A program made the position numbers and the translations under genes. Source: Arctopsyche grandis (taxonomy: Eukaryota > Arthropoda > Insecta > Trichoptera > Hydropsychidae). Taken from it: a stretch of DNA of 64,000 nucleotides. The notes under the pieces were generated by a model. The model did no database searches. It saw only the letters and a list, made by a program, of their open reading frames with translations, and was not told the origin of the DNA. Location of the stretch: the NCBI RefSeq assembly GCF_051622035.1, contig NC_135360.1:15256501-15320500 (forward strand), in the 5' to 3' direction. This document shows, in pieces, positions 1-11,200 of this stretch (its first letter is position 1; each line of letters begins with the position of its first letter).

Positions 1-312
1 ATTTTAAAAATCCTTTCTTTTAACAATCTTTCTGTCAGGCGACGACATACTGATGCTATATTCTTCTTTAAGCTCATAAATGGTTTCCTTGATTGTTCTG
101 ATTTACTGAATAAGGTTAATTTCAGAATCCCAGTTCGGTACTCTAGACGCGTTGCACTCTTTTCACTTGATCCTTTCAATACTAATTCCCAAAAATATTC
201 TTATCTGCAGCGCGTTTATCGTATGTTTAACGGAGAGCTGAATGAAGTTGATCTATTTGGTATTTCCCTACATCAATTCAGGTCTAACATCAAGAGAATC
301 TTGACCGATTGA
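1..312 (+). pseudogene. 3' end of a non-LTR retrotransposon reverse transcriptase ORF (fragment)
   Basis: Frame 1 is open from base 1 to the TGA at 310-312 and gives about 103 residues. It reads like the C-terminal tail of a LINE ORF2: RRRHTDAIFFFKLINGFLD, then FRIPVRYSRR, then LQRVYRMFNGE and a final LFGISLHQFRSNIKRIL. Jockey/CR1/R1-type elements end with this pattern (RR..D..FLYK.L.G, P.R..R, ..R..N, DLF..SL..FR). The 5' part lies outside the window, so it is a partial copy; no internal stop is visible here. The clade is not assigned. Reading as a retroelement rests on family pattern recall, not on a search. Confidence 0.7.
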
Positions 313-734
313 TTCATTTCTTCTCCTATTCTATTTTTCCAATATTTTATACTTTAGTTTAGTTATGTAATGTGCTATTTAATCATATTATAGCTTTCAT
401 TCTTTTCCTTTTCATTTGTTTATTTTGTATTTACCTTTTTCATTTGTTTTATATTTGTTAATTTCAATTTCTTCTTATATTCTATTTTATAACCTTTTCC
501 AAATATTTTAATACTACAGTTTAATTATGCATTGTTCTACATATTTTGTCATGCCTTTATTATTTACTTTTTAATTTGTTTTCCTTATACTTATCTTTTT
601 CATTTATGTAAAAATCTATTATTGGACTCGGATGTTACATATATTATTTATTTACTATTTGTTTTTTATACATATCTATGTACATCCTGTCTGTTGATTT
701 TTCAATTAATAAAATAAAAAAAAATAAAAAAATA

Positions 735-771
<37 letters not shown>

Positions 772-772
772 T
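313..772 (+). other. Retroelement 3' UTR, A-rich tail and (TA)n tract; no gene
   Basis: This stretch is T/A-rich without a credible coding frame. It ends in an AATAAA-type A-rich run (about 709-738) followed by a (TA)n microsatellite (about 738-766). The position and A-rich end fit the 3' UTR and tail of the LINE fragment just upstream. Short open frames here are low complexity. Confidence 0.5.
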
Positions 773-976
773 GGTAATTGGACTATTCGTCACATTGGGG
801 TGGTCACAAAGACAATTTTTGCCACGAAAATCGCGAATACACAATATTTGGCACTCAAGTTCTCGTTACTATGATAGTTATCGTTAGTATGATGGACTTT
901 TCGGCTGCCAGATGTTCCGTTATAGAGATTTTAGTGACTTTGTGACGAGTAATTTGTGACCAGTAATCACCGAGCC
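773..976 (+). mobile_element. MITE family A, copy 1 (Mutator-like by target duplication)
   Basis: The element runs from GGTAATTGGACTATTCG to AGTAATCACCGAGCC and is flanked by the direct repeat ATAAATAAT on both sides (9 bp). It is an inverted near-identical copy of the element at 15384-15587. It has no coding capacity. Related copies sit at 4041-4250, 21282-21451, 23243-23412 and 63831-63931. Confidence 0.75.
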
Positions 977-1243
977 ATAAATAATATATCTACATATGTA
1001 TGTATCCTCGATAACAACTTTTATTTTTAAAATGTCATAATTTTAATATTTTTTTAATTTTAAATGAAATTCAAAATTTCATGATGCACGAATGAATTAT
1101 TTAATTCTTAATTTAATTTCGAACTTCAAATGATCTCAAAATATAAAAATATGGATATGGTCGTGAATAGTACATTATTTGGTTTAACCGGCGAGTGTTT
1201 GACTTTTGGTTTGACAGTCGACGTTTAAGGGATCTTCGCCGAC
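977..1243. other. Intergenic region upstream of GTF2H2
   Basis: AT-rich spacer between the MITE and the GTF2H2 start. It should hold that gene's promoter and 5' UTR, but I see no clear TATA box or initiator that I would defend. Confidence 0.4.
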
Positions 1244-3113
1244 ATGGTGGACGAAGAACCTGCTGGCTACCGTTGGGAGACAGGATATGAGAAGACCTGG
1301 TCTCTTGATTTATTATACATATATTAACTTCAAATACTCAACACAACCCTACTACTTTAGCAAATAACCCTACAACTTTCACACTTTGCTGTGTTTAGGG
1401 AGGCTCTTAAAGAAGACGACGATGGACTTCTCGAAGCTTCAGTGGCAGATATTGTTCAGCGCGAAAAGAGGAAAAGGTTAGCACAGCGAAAAGGTAGACC
1501 CCGGTTGGGGATGATGAGATATACATACGTTGTAATCGACACCTCTGAAGCCATGTCTCTACAAGATTTGAAACCTACGAGGTTTCTGTGCACACTAAAA
1601 GTACAGCGTTCGCAATTTAAGTTGTATATTGCCTGATTATTTGACATTTATTTATAAATATATTTTTTAGTTATTAGAAGAGTTTATTGAGGAATTTTTG
1701 GACCAAAATCCTCTAAGCCAAATGGGTGTTATTATTATGAGAAACAAGCGAGCTGAGCGAGTCAGCCCACTTGGTGGTAATTCTCGGCGACACGTGAAAA
1801 CGTTACAGAGGTTTTTATTGCTATTTTAATTGGAACAATCTTATATAGTTTTTAGTGGTTCATATAATCATCAGATTTAATTTTACAGTTTGAGTGAATC
1901 ACCTCTGGTAGGTGAACCGTCAATCCAAAATGCTTTAGAAATGTGTTTAAGACAGTTACGTAGTCTACCAATGCACGCTTGTAGAGAAATTATCATTTTA
2001 AGTGCCAGTCTCACAACCTGTGATCCTACTGATATACATCAAACAATACAAGTATGTAACTTTATATGATTGATTTTTTAACTTCTGGCTATTATGTTCC
2101 ATTTAATGTATTAAAATATGATTATATAAATTTTAGACGTTAAAAACAGAAGGAGTTCGTTGTTCAGTTATAGGATTGGCAGCTGAAGTACGAGTTTGTA
2201 GACAATTGTGTCAAGAAACTGGTGGCACATATGGGGTAAATTTGAATACATATAATTCTCATCTTGTAAGTAACGTGGTTAGTTAGTTAAACAAATTTAT
2301 TATATTTTAGGTTATATTAGATGATTGCCATTACCGGTCACAGCTTTTAGCTCATGTACCACCACCGGCAAATTCAAAATCAGCCCCCGCATGCTTGGTC
2401 AAAATGGGCTTTCCGCATAATGGTCCAATTCAACCTGGTGGTGAAGACGATGACTCAAAAGATCCCCTTTTAACAATTTGTATGTGGTAAGTATTTTTGT
2501 TGTGATGATACTTTTTGAGATTATACATATGTACATATATTATTTATAAACATACGCGTTATCTAGTCACTTGGAAGATACAGAAGACCCAAGCAAAGTT
2601 TCAGCCGGTGGTCACTTATGTCCGCAATGTCGTAGTCGATATTGTGAATTACCAGCTCAGTGTCGAACGTGCGATCTCACTTTAGCATCAGCTCCACATC
2701 TTGCCAGGTCACAATTTTTTTCTGAATTTATAAATGTGTGAAATCTAACTTGTGATATTTTGTTAACAGTTTCTACTTTTAATACAGATCATACCATCAT
2801 CTCTTCCCGGTGGATCCATACAAAGAGATGCCTTATCAAAGACAGACGAATTATTGTTATTCTTGTGTTAAGGAATTTGAAGATTCTGAGAAATTTGTAA
2901 GTGAATAAAATTTCAATTTGTAAAACGTGAAGTATATAAAATAACATTTTTTTTTTTTTAATATTTCAGGTTTATCTATGTGGCTCATGCAATCGATTTT
3001 TTTGTATGGATTGTGATCTGTTTGTTCACGAAAGTTTACACGTTTGTCCGGGCTGTGCCTCTTTACCAGCACAAGCTGTATCTTCTTCAAGTTCTCATAT
3101 TACAATATTGTAA
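1244..3113 (+). CDS. GTF2H2: General transcription factor IIH subunit 2 (p44/Ssl1)
   Basis: Core TFIIH subunit that partners and stimulates the XPD helicase in transcription initiation and nucleotide excision repair (known for the family). Nine exons: 1244-1299, 1399-1600, 1671-1810, 1889-2051, 2137-2235, 2311-2486, 2567-2707, 2788-2896, 2970-3113. All introns are GT-AG and the sum is 1230 nt, 409 aa, close to the roughly 395 aa of the human protein. The start [17 protein letters not shown] is the family N-terminus. A von Willebrand A-like Ssl1 domain covers about residues 55-240 ([10 protein letters not shown] near 61-71, SLTTCDP and RVSVIG-like strands). A first zinc site has C297, C300, C311 and C314 (CPQC..C..C). 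A C-terminal RING-like C4C4 region has C349, C352, C366, C369, C374, C377, H382/H386, C388 and C391. Everything expected is present, so the gene looks intact. Introns are 70-100 bp. Confidence 0.95.
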
Positions 3114-3132
3114 CTTTTATATATTTCCATTA

Positions 3133-3138
3133 AATAAA
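3133..3138 (+). terminator. Poly(A) signal of GTF2H2
   Basis: AATAAA lies 20 bp after the stop codon, a usable polyadenylation signal for the upstream gene. No cleavage site can be seen from sequence alone. Confidence 0.5.
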
Positions 3139-3574
3139 TGATATGATATCGTATGATATTCTTTATAATTTTAACGGTTTAGCACCTTATTTCAATTATT
3201 GACTAAATAACATACATTTGTATTTGAATTTCAAATCTAAAACCAAAATTTGCTAATGTAATTTATTTTGTTTTATTTGACATACCAAAATTATTACTCA
3301 TTTTAAATTAAAAATCCACTATATTAGCTTGAAAGTTTTTGCGTATGTACATATATTATAAGAATCTAATATATAATTTCGAAAGAGGCTTTGTAACTAT
3401 GTATGTACATATGTAACTATTGTTGGTATGTAAATCCACCACGTCATCGGACAAATCTTCTAATATATAATTTCGAAAGAAACTTTGTATGTACATAACT
3501 ATATATAAAAATTTAAATAAAATAAAACTATTGAAATAAATTTAATAAAATGTTTACTGTGAATCTCGGTGCTG

Positions 3575-3670
3575 AAACTAGTCTGAATACTGTTTCAATA
3601 ATGAAATCAGATAAATTGGCAAACTATGATAGGAAACGATCAACCTGGAGTTACATATATCCAAAGTCTT
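3575..3670 (-). repeat. Partial tRNA-derived SINE (body only)
   Basis: On the + strand it reads TGTTTCAATAATGAAATCAG ... GGAAACGATCAACCTGGAGT, the same body block found in the SINE copies at 16243-16690, 44085-44285 and 59031-59465. The tRNA-like head is missing here. The rest of 3139-3772 holds TACATATG-type simple repeats and no gene. Confidence 0.55.
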
Positions 3671-3772
3671 ATACACTAACTACTGAGCTATGTATGTACA
3701 TATGTGTATCAAATGTATGGATATTCGACAAAAATTTCGCACGTGGCATATTTTTTGTTGATAAACGTATTA

Positions 3773-4022
3773 AATGAGTATCAGCATCATCATCTACACT
3801 CATCCACCATTCACTGCTGGCGAATGCTGGCCTCTCCAACACGCTTCTATCTATCTCACCCCACACATTTTTCTAATTTCATCTACCCATTTTTTACATT
3901 CTCTCGGGTACTATTATAGCACTTCTGTTGTCCACCTTTCATCGTGGCCTCCCGCATTGCCATTTCATAATCTTCACTCTATCCACTACGCTTGTCATAC
4001 TTCTCGTTATGCCAAGGTTTTT
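3773..4022 (-). pseudogene. Degenerate LINE 3' end (reverse transcriptase tail)
   Basis: Read on the minus strand, this matches the LINE tail at 48160-48482: VVDRVK..KWQ, then tgg-rich degenerate coding, then the shared nucleotides GCGTGTTGGAGAGGCC, AGCAGTG and a GATGATGATGCTGA tail. The coding sense is broken by stops and frameshifts. The block belongs to the endonuclease/RT class common in insect genomes. A 131-codon + strand frame here (3774-4169) is only the antisense. Confidence 0.7.
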
Positions 4023-4040
4023 CCTCGTTATGCCAAGCAT

Positions 4041-4250
4041 GGTAAACGGATTATTGCGCAAATTGCGATTGCGCGCACGACAATCGTTGGCACAAAAATC
4101 GCGAATACGGAATATCTGGCACTCCAGTTCTCGTTAGTACATAATTTCGCGTGGATTACTTTCGATTGATGGAGTTTTTGGGTGTCAGATGTTCCGTGAT
4201 CGAGATTTAATGACGTGCGCTAGATCACTTTGCGGAATAATCACCGAACC
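4041..4250 (+). mobile_element. MITE family A, copy 2, with 9-bp target duplication
   Basis: Begins GGTAAACGGATTATTGCGC and ends GGAATAATCACCGAACC. The direct repeat GCCAAGCAT flanks it exactly at 4032-4040 and 4251-4259. The interior shares TTGGCACAAAAATCGCGAAT and CTGGCACTC.AGTTCTCGTTA blocks with the copy at 773-976. No ORF of its own. Confidence 0.75.
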
Positions 4251-4302
4251 GCCAAGCATACAGCGTTTCGTTCTTCATTGAGTATATTGGACTTTGTGTA
4301 AC

Positions 4303-4471
4303 AACTTGGCGTTCAATGGCGCCATCCACACACACGATATATACTAACAATATTTCCATATCCAGTTCCTAAATAGCAAACAACAGGTTGCAATATGGGA
4401 ACTGGATATGGAAAATATTGCAAATATCGTTAGTAGATATCGTGTGTGTGGACGGCGCCATTGTCCAAGTT
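4303..4471. mobile_element. Foldback element B1
   Basis: Long inverted repeat. The left arm contains AACTTGG, CAATGGCGCCATCCACAC and TTTCCATATCCAGTTCC; the right arm carries the reverse complements, ending GGCGCCATTGTCCAAGTT. The arms meet around AACAACAGG. No clear target duplication was found. The same TTTCCATATCCAGTTCC core recurs in the neighbouring element at 4616-5056. Confidence 0.65.
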
Positions 4472-4615
4472 TCACATTCATACGTCATCACTGGTAAATC
4501 ACGTTGATCGAAGATCGTTTTCTTCAGGCAAAATGGCATTTTTGATTTAAAATGAGGAGTATATTATGTTTTTAATAAGAAAAAAATACTGACCGTGTGG
4601 CTGGCCACGAGTATG

Positions 4616-5056
4616 CAATGGCTACGTCTACACTACCGATATTTACGAAATTTTCCATATCCAGTTCCTATATTGCAACCTGTGGTTGCTATTTAGGAAC
4701 TGGTTATGGCAAATTTCGTAAATATCGGGTGTGGATATCGGTAGTGTGGACGGTAAACGGACTACTAGTCATATGTGAACCAGTCACAGGACAACCGGTC
4801 GCTCTAGATCGGTCACACGTGATCACCCGTCACACTAAAACTGGTCACACCCTAAAACTGGTCACGAGAAAACTCCCAAAAATTAAAAATTGGTCGAATT
4901 TTTGGGTGTGACCAATTTTCGGGTGTGACCAGTTTTAGGGTGCGACAAGTTTTAGTGTGACGGGTGATTACGTGTGACCGATCTAGAGCGACCGGTTGTC
5001 CTGTGACTGGTTCACATTTGACTAGTAATCTCCGAACCAGTGTGGACGTAGCCAAT
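4616..5056. mobile_element. Nested foldback element B2 with an inner palindrome
   Basis: The outer terminal repeats are CAATGGCTACGTCTACACT at the left and AGTGTGGACGTAGCCAATG at the right. Inside lies a first hairpin (about 4620-4755, core CCATATCCAGTTCCTA...) and a second, much longer one (about 4765-5035). The arms of the long hairpin include GTGAACCAGTCACAGGACAA, GATCGGTCACACGTGATCAC and repeated ACTGGTCAC units. The structure suggests one palindrome inserted into another. Reading frames here are by-products of the palindrome. Confidence 0.65.
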
Positions 5057-5634
5057 GTCAAGTGGTTTTTGAGTGGTGGATATTGTGACTATGCTTAAAA
5101 TTTTTTCGAGCCACTAGTCCCGAAATCGTCTCAGAAATAGTTGACACCCTAATTGCATCGCTATTTTTTAAAACTACAAATAAATTCACATTAAGGGACA
5201 TCTATGGAAATGCATCAGATTGTATGATATGATATTATGTTGTAAATTGAAAACATTCTGAAAATGACATTGACGCTCAATTGTGTCAGTATCGCTGTTA
5301 TGTTTTAAATTGACGCACATGTGATTTTGTCGTTTTATCTTTACATCGACCGTTTTGTCCAACAGCGACGTCGGTAATCAGCAGCAAAAACTATCGTTAA
5401 AATATCAGTCGTAGCGCAACATGTCGCAAGTTCGCACATACTACATAGATTAAAAGTTACGAGAAAACTGGTTTCGCCACCATTTTCTTGCTTCAATTAT
5501 GATCTTGCAAAATATGTTATCTATATTGCATGTAAATTCTCTCTATTTACTGTGATATTATAAGATAAAACAAATCGATCGTCTGATATAATTTTTGTGT
5601 GGTCATTGGGACATTGACTAAAAAGTGCGGCAAA
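5057..5634. promoter_or_regulatory. Upstream region and 5' UTR of the sugar transporter
   Basis: No gene in this spacer. A TCAGTCG match to the arthropod initiator consensus occurs near 5405, about 230 bp before the start codon, and is a plausible transcription start; there is no TATA box at a matching distance that I trust. Assignment is inference. Confidence 0.25.
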
Positions 5635-8150
5635 ATGACTGATGTCGAGGAATCTGTGTAAGTTAAATGAAAATTGATGTAATACTAGGTTAACGGTGAT
5701 TAATTGATTTGTGTTTTTAGAAAAAATCTCTTCAAAGTTTTTCTTTTATGATTTTTTTTAATTATTTCACAGATATTATATACATAGTACTTTCGTCGCA
5801 TAATAATCATTATAAATGTATAATATATATGGGTCACTGTACGCTATTAGGATTGGCTCTATACGTTTTTTTTCCCATAAAAAACTAAAACATTTATTCA
5901 TATTGAATATATGTACGGATATCTAACACTATAGTAGTGCCAAGTTTGTACTGCGAGTTTTTCGTGATTTGAATTATTTTGAATTGCTTATTTTTATTGA
6001 TTTCATTACCATAATAATCTACATACATATATAAAAATTAATGTCTGTTTGTCAGTGTGTCTCGAATTCGCTCCTAAACCACTGAACCGATTACGACGGA
6101 ACTTTCAGGATTTGTTGTATGCATTTCCGGGAAGACTACTGTGAAAAAAAAATCACCCAAAAACGGGAATGGAAACGGGAAAAACGGGAATTAGTGTCAT
6201 TGCAACGCAATAATTTCAAATGGGTTCCCTGTCTGCGTTTATCCGACAAATGGGAATGGGAACGAGAACGGAAACAGGGAACGAGAACGGGAACGGGAAT
6301 TGCATGCGTTGTTGTGGCATTGCAAGGCGTGCTGGGTTCAGCTAGTAAAATAAAATAAAAAATATTCAAACTTAAATAGGAATTAAGTATGCAACATAAT
6401 GTTCAAAAACATCGAATCATTATATGTTACCGTCTTTATCTCTAAGAATACAGTAAATAAAACACAAATAATTACAGATACTGGGGGCATGGCACCTGAC
6501 CGTACAAGCGATCAAAAATTTATTTATTTAACCGACAAGTGACCAATTTAACGCGTCGGCCGTGCAAAACTGGCCAGTCGTCCGGTATGTTTCTGGATTT
6601 CTAGATAGTGTTTCTAGATGACGGTTATGTTATTGGTTATTTTGATAGCAATTTTATTTTTCAATATTTTCATCGAGCATTTGCTTTTAATAGTAAAGCA
6701 GAAATGATTATAGATTATTAACAGTTTAAAAGATAATTTGTAGATTTTGCTAAAAAATGATAAAAGGGCAAGTTAATGAGAGCACATTTGTGGCACGTGT
6801 GTAGGATATTTTGAAAATAAAATAAATTCATTTCGTACTGTCTTTTGAGAATCATAGAATCATTTTTCTTTGGGCTGCATAAAATCCTTATACCATATAT
6901 ATAGGCCCATGTTAAAGAGTTTCACAAATACATATTTTAATAATTGTAATTATTACCATTCATACTGAAAAATACATTTACTCAGTTTTCCAATAGGAGC
7001 TTTAGGATGCTGTTTTTCAATAAAAACATAAATAAGTACATTTTATTTTCCGGGACTCGAGACACAAATTTTCAAAGTTCCGGGAATTCCCGGGATTCGA
7101 GACTTAATTTTCGTTTTAATCATCAAAAACACTCATCACTTGTGGAAAAATAAAGTTATATACATATTTATTATTTATAAAATAAAAATAAAGTTATATA
7201 CATATATTATTATTTATTATATATACATATGTACATATGTACATATATATAATAAATAAATTTATTGAAAAAAAAAAAGAAATATTCTTACAATATGTAG
7301 AAACATATATGTAACACTTACAAAAAACATTTTTATTCGATCTCAACTAGGCAAGTATAATTTTATAATATAAACATCAATTGTAAATTTATGATATGAA
7401 AGTAAGAATAATTTACTTTTGCAGAGGAAAATATTTTTATAAAAATACCAAAGCATTTAAAGACGAATCAGAAATAATATTTCTTATTTTTGTGACAAAT
7501 ATGCCTGTCGTTAAAATCACTCGTTCTTATTATATTCGGTTATTTCGGCTATCCAAATTTTATTAAAAATAGATAAGATGTACGATATATTTTATAACTT
7601 TTTTATTCGGAAAGTCTCGAATCTCGGGTAAATTTTTTAGAAATTCCCGGAACACGAGACAGCGAAAAATCGTGAAATTCCCGGATCGTCTCGATACAGA
7701 ATGCCTAAAGTCGTTCTTTTTATGAAAGCGATACCATATTTGGGATTGTGTATTACTTTAATTAGGGTAAATAAAATTCCACCTGTAAAACAAATGTTAT
7801 CAGTATTCCAAATCACAAAGCCCCTTTTATATACATTAACACAATCTGGTATTGGGCTATAAAGATAATATTTAGGAACAGTTTAAGCGTTTAACATTTA
7901 CATATGTACTACATTATATGACGCTCATATTTGTTTGATTCTCATATAAAGTAGGCTTTATTAATACTATTTTTGATAAGATGTGCAAAATGACAATAAA
8001 ACGACAGTAAATATTTTATGAATTTCTTTTAATAATTGTACTAGTATTAATTTCATTAACATCACAAATAAATTCTTGGAATCATATTTTTATATATAAA
8101 AATTATAATACACATGTTTATTAAATAATGCCACACCTATATTGTATATA

Positions 8151-8235
<85 letters not shown>

Positions 8236-11200
8236 TTTTGTTAACTTATTTAATTTCATCAATCTATAAGCAATTCTATATTATCCTTTAATATAGTTCT
8301 ATAATACCAAATGAAAAGAAAAAGTTAGAAACCTATTGCAAGCACTCGAGCAAACTCAATTAGAAAGTTGTTTAGCCCGAAAATTTCATATTGTTCAATT
8401 TTATATAATACAAATGTACATACATACATACATACATATAATACAATTATACATACATCAAAATATCTGCTATTCAATGACAATCATGCAAATAACCAGC
8501 ATTCCAATTCAATGCATTATTATTCAGTTAAGTCAGAGAGAATCCAATTATTCTCTCCGTAACTACATTTTTTATACAATAATGGTTAAAATCCACTGAA
8601 TATGTAAGTCGAATCATTTTTATTACAGAACGAGTGTTGTATTAATTAAATAACGCAAGTCACTCGATTGTTGGAAATACATATAATTGAGATTGATGGC
8701 AATTTATTATTGATTTAACTTCAAGTACTTACATATATGTTTTAATTTATGTTTTCATTTTGAAAGTTTTCCATCGCATCAATTGAAGTGCGCATCAATT
8801 TATCCACGAAACGCATCAGCATGTCTTACAATCATTGTCTTTCATTGGAAACAATTGACTCGTTGGCAACCATTAGATCAATCATTTTTTAACATCATAA
8901 ACGACCAAACCTTTATGTCGAGATGTATATTTAGTAAAATAAATGGTATTAACCATTATGTGTATTTTTATTATTATTATCAATGTGGTCTTTTCTAAAG
9001 CGACATTTTACATCTTATTATTTTCTTTTCTTTTTTTGCTTAAATGTAGAATCATCTAAAAGTCTATTTTAAGCATATAACATTGCATAATATAATATAA
9101 TGGAAGTAATGTTATATTTATTTGTTGTTGTTTTCAAGGTTTTGTCAGTTACATGATTATACCTTTAGCGATGATGATCGGTCACAAAGTGTATAGATGG
9201 GAATTTAAACAATATTCTTGTCATTGTATGTACATATATGTTTGCTATGCGCTATTACATTATGTCATTATATTTTTCCAAGGTTTTTATTTATTTTTTT
9301 TACTTTATTTATGTACGTAGTAAATAGATGAAGTTTTGTGATCATGCGAAAATTTGAATTCGAGATTTGCACTGATTCAAACTCGGAAACGATCACTGAT
9401 CACGTTTTATGTCTAGAGAAAATGTATGTGTTAGTATGTGTGTCTGTGTATTTTGGATATTTTTTCAACGGCGTTAGTCCAATTAAACTGAAACTTTGTG
9501 TCGGTTACTGAAATGCTTACCGATACCTCTTATAGGTGTCCTCTTTTTAAGTTTTTGGATTCAATTATCTCCTTACATACTCAACAGATCAGACTGAAAC
9601 TTTTATACATATAATAAGTATGATAAATTACATAATTTAATTTTTTAAAATATTTTTACCTCAGCCAGAACTAGTACTTTTACTCTAGAAAATCGAGGCT
9701 TTTTAAGTTTTACTCCGAAACCTTTCAACATATTGAACTGAAATTTCATATCAAGAAGTTTTAGCTTAATACCAAGTAATATATAATTTTTTTTAATGAT
9801 CCGTCAACCGGTAGTAGCAGTTAAGGGCGAAATCACACAGCGGTGAATGTGGCACGTGGTCTTTTTTAGTTACTTTCAAACATGCGAAAAAAATGATGCG
9901 TGCCATTCAGTGCCGTGCCGAGCGTTCGGTCAAATTATATGCTTGTATTTATCCTTGCTTGACAGTAATCGATAACGATGTATCCCATATTTGAAGAAAT
10001 GAAGGAGACCACCCACGGCGAAGAACCATGCACACGGTGTGCCGTTCTTCGCTGTGGGTTTTCGCTCTAATCCTTGCATTAATGTCGTATAATTAATAAA
10101 AAACAAGTTTGATAAACCAGAAGTGGGATTTTTTTCTCTTAGAAAAGTCAAAAGTGTTGTGATCACACGAACACTAAACGGGTCTACGTGACGAGCCAGA
10201 ATGTTAAATTACAGAAAACACAAATATCTGAAGGCAAAGATCGAAAATCGAAAGATCTTACGTCGAAAGATCAAAAAAAGGGTGCATTGGTAAACGGTAC
10301 ATACTCACTTAATTTGCGCGAGCAGGGTACAACAGGAACAAGAGGAACAAGCTTTTCCTCCCGTATTCTGCGCGCGCACATTAATACGGGAGGAAAAGCC
10401 TGTTCTTCGTGTTCCTGTTGTATCCTGCTCGCGCAAATTAAGTAAGTATGTACCGTTTACCATGCACCCTTTTTTTTAATCTTTCGATTTTCGATCTTTG
10501 CGTTTTCTGTAATTTAACATTCTGGCTCGTCACGGAGACCGACACTAAACATATCAAGCTGAAAATATATATTTGAATTCTTTATGTACTAACTTATGTA
10601 CAGTTGATAAGGTTTTGGTTAGAATTCATAAACCGAAAGTTTAAAACATATTTCATTATTTTATTTTGACATTTTAAATTATTTTTATCTTCTTGATATT
10701 TTATGTTTATAATATTTATGGTAATATTAAGTAATAAAATTATTTTGAACAAAATCCGAAAACTGGAAGCAGAACTTTTGTCATGTGAGTTTCTTTTCAT
10801 TAGCGATCAAATTTGTATCGAAAATATTTTCATAACCGGTATGTGTGAATGGGTATATGAATATCATTGTCGAATTTTGGTTTTTTACTTCAAATACATA
10901 GATAAAATCATGAGTTAGTCACATCCGATGTGTTTTATATTACTATTTTTTATATAAACAAGCCAGACTTTTTATTTAAATGTTTGTATACGGAGGACTG
11001 AAAAAAAATTTAAAATTCAAATATATGTATCATTATTATACAAACTGAGTCAATGTCAAAACCAAGTAATTCTATTTCTATGTTAGTAAGCAAAATCATC
11101 TATATATTATGTATGTAGAAAGTTCAGAATATTTCACCTTCAAATTGCATATATACATCTATTTTTTGTGTTGCTGCTCTTTTGGTGTATAATTTTGATT

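Noticed and set aside
3774-4169. 131-codon + frame
   Set aside because: Antisense of the LINE tail at 3773-4022 and part of a MITE.
10188-10445. 85-codon + frame
   Set aside because: Runs through both arms of a palindromic transposable element.
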